From Candidatus Nitrosopumilus sp. (GTDB lineage Archaea; Thermoproteota; Nitrososphaeria; Nitrososphaerales; Nitrosopumilaceae): a stretch of DNA of 5,501 nucleotides. The notes under the pieces are model-generated. The model made no database searches, was not told where the DNA came from, and saw only the letters and a list, made by a program, of their open reading frames with translations. Location: positions 1 through 5,501 of the forward strand of contig JAOUNZ010000078.1 of assembly GCA_029880665.1 (NCBI GenBank). The letters are read 5' to 3'. Below, piece by piece: positions 4,795-5,501 of the stretch (position 1 is the first letter of the stretch; each line of letters opens with the position of its first letter). The translations under genes and the position numbers were made by a program.

Positions 4795-5501
4795 ACTCCA
4801 ATTTCATCTGTTTCTTTGAGTTGTTCTTTCTTTCGTTTTAGTACGGCAAAGATTCCAAGTATAGATACAATCCAGATAGTACTGAACATCATGTTTGCAG
4901 GACTGACATACATGTACGGAGTTGCATCCATGATGTTGGTTTTTAGCAACATTGCACGTTCATTGATGTCTAGCATTCCGGTATGATATGCAGAGTTTGT
5001 TTTTGGAATAGATGCTATGTCATCAATGCCAGCAAGCATGGAATCAACATCATTTTGAATTCTAAGGAAATTGGTAGATTCTGTAGCAAATATCCAGACA
5101 GGGTTTTTAGATACAATCTTACCAGTGGCATCAGCGGTTTCAGGCAAATGCTCCATCACAATATCAAGATCTGCCTGAATGTCTAACAGGTGATTACGAA
5201 TTACAAGAGGATCAGAAGAAGACACAATTCCATCAAAATGTCCTCTGATTCTATCAAGTGGGTAAATGTCAGAATTATAGCCAATGACTGCCATAGAAAC
5301 TCCAAAAATAATGATTGCGATGATTCCAATCATAGAAAGTTTGTAAACGGTATTGCTCATTGGCAATTTACTAGCAGCATCTAATTTAGCAGTACCGGAT
5401 GTAATTCTAGATTTTGCAGTTACTGCCACGATGCTTATGATTGCAGCAGCCAGTACCATCATTGCAATTGTGCCAAATTCTGGAACAACGTTTGAAAATA
5501 C
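4791..5501 (-). CDS. Membrane protein with internal PEFG-type anchor, frame open at window edge
   Basis: The frame is open from the right edge to TAA 4793-4791 without a stop (236 codons in view). In order: VFSNVVPEFG at the edge, a hydrophobic span ending in basic AKSR (5406-5471), a polar linker (ITSGTAKLDAASKLP), then Met at 5360 and a module of 189 residues. That module has a span at about 8-28 (SMIGIIAIIIFGVSMAVIGY), an outside domain of about 130 residues (with IYPLDRIRGHFD and NPVWIFATESTNFLRIQ), a second span at about 158-175 and a charged cytosolic tail (LKRKKEQLKETDEIGV). PEFG motifs normally end a secreted protein. So either this is a fusion, or two genes have merged by loss of a stop, with the second starting at ATG 5360; a TATA-like box about 25 nt before it supports a separate start. 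A start at ATG 5462 would begin inside the anchor span and is unlikely. The function is unknown. Confidence 0.7.
   Translation of the reverse strand, partial: VFSNVVPEFGTIAMMVLAAAIISIVAVTAKSRITSGTAKLDAASKLPMSNTVYKLSMIGIIAIIIFGVSMAVIGYNSDIYPLDRIRGHFDGIVSSSDPLVIRNHLLDIQADLDIVMEHLPETADATGKIVSKNPVWIFATESTNFLRIQNDVDSMLAGIDDIASIPKTNSAYHTGMLDINERAMLLKTNIMDATPYMYVSPANMMFSTIWIVSILGIFAVLKRKKEQLKETDEIGV
5381..5389 (-). promoter_or_regulatory. TATA-like box before the internal ATG at 5360
   Basis: Minus-strand CTAAATTAG, a palindromic AT-rich element centred about 25 nt upstream of ATG 5360. It lies within the coding frame of the linker and would allow the 189-residue module to be made from its own leaderless transcript. 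Confidence 0.4.
5406..5483 (-). other. PEFG-CTERM-like sorting/anchor segment
   Basis: Encodes PEFG followed by a Met/Ala/Ile/Val-rich span (MMVLAAAIISIVAV) and the basic residues AKSR. This is the three-part layout (motif, membrane span, positive cluster) of the PEFG-CTERM signal described in Thaumarchaeota, thought to direct exported surface proteins to a sorting enzyme of the archaeosortase type. Normally the chain ends within a few residues of the positive cluster; here it does not. Confidence 0.7.

Noticed and set aside
1..5501. CRISPR, insertion sequence, integrase or toxin-antitoxin system
   Set aside because: No regular repeat-spacer array, transposase motif, terminal inverted repeats or recognisable toxin pair were seen on either strand.

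Overview
The window looks like chromosomal DNA of an ammonia-oxidising archaeon of the Nitrososphaerota (Thaumarchaeota), probably Nitrosopumilus-like. The reasons are AT-rich sequence; TATA-like boxes about 23-28 nt upstream of most start codons with no clear Shine-Dalgarno sites (leaderless transcripts); an archaeal tRNA; a C/D box guide RNA; and a PEFG sorting motif of the type described in this phylum. The assignment is inference from these signs; no database was searched.

Layout. Positions 1-71 (-) hold the start of a DUF1059-family protein cut by the window edge. Next come a small single-span membrane protein with a Cys/His-rich tail (101-322, -) and, diverging from it, a small membrane-anchored helical protein (377-619, +); both starts lie about 27 nt from one TATA-like element. 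A gene-poor stretch (620-1049) leads to tRNA-Gly(GCC) at 1050-1126 (+). Facing the tRNA is a two-gene operon on the minus strand: a CPA2-type Na+/K+:H+ antiporter without a regulatory RCK domain (1552-2874) and an overlapping 143-residue protein of unknown function (1134-1565).

The 415-base gap between the antiporter and the next large gene is the richest part. It contains (i) a probable C/D box sRNA at 2998-3063, with C, D', C' and D boxes in order and a closing stem; (ii) a 35-codon gene at 3120-3227 for a C2H2-like zinc-finger microprotein; (iii) a perfect 11-bp inverted repeat touching the microprotein's start codon and downstream of its TATA box, placed as an operator would be; and (iv) a T-rich terminator. 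A 501-residue coiled-coil protein with an internal 48-residue super-repeat follows (3289-4794, +).

The last gene runs in on the minus strand (4791-5501, open at the edge) and shares the tetranucleotide TTAA with the coiled-coil gene so that both stop codons overlap. Its frame carries a PEFG-CTERM-like anchor, normally C-terminal, that continues without a stop into a second membrane protein module with its own Met and TATA-like box. This is either a fusion or a lost stop codon.

No mobile element, CRISPR array or defence system was seen. The candidates most worth following are the guide RNA, the zinc-finger microprotein with its palindrome, and the internal PEFG anchor.
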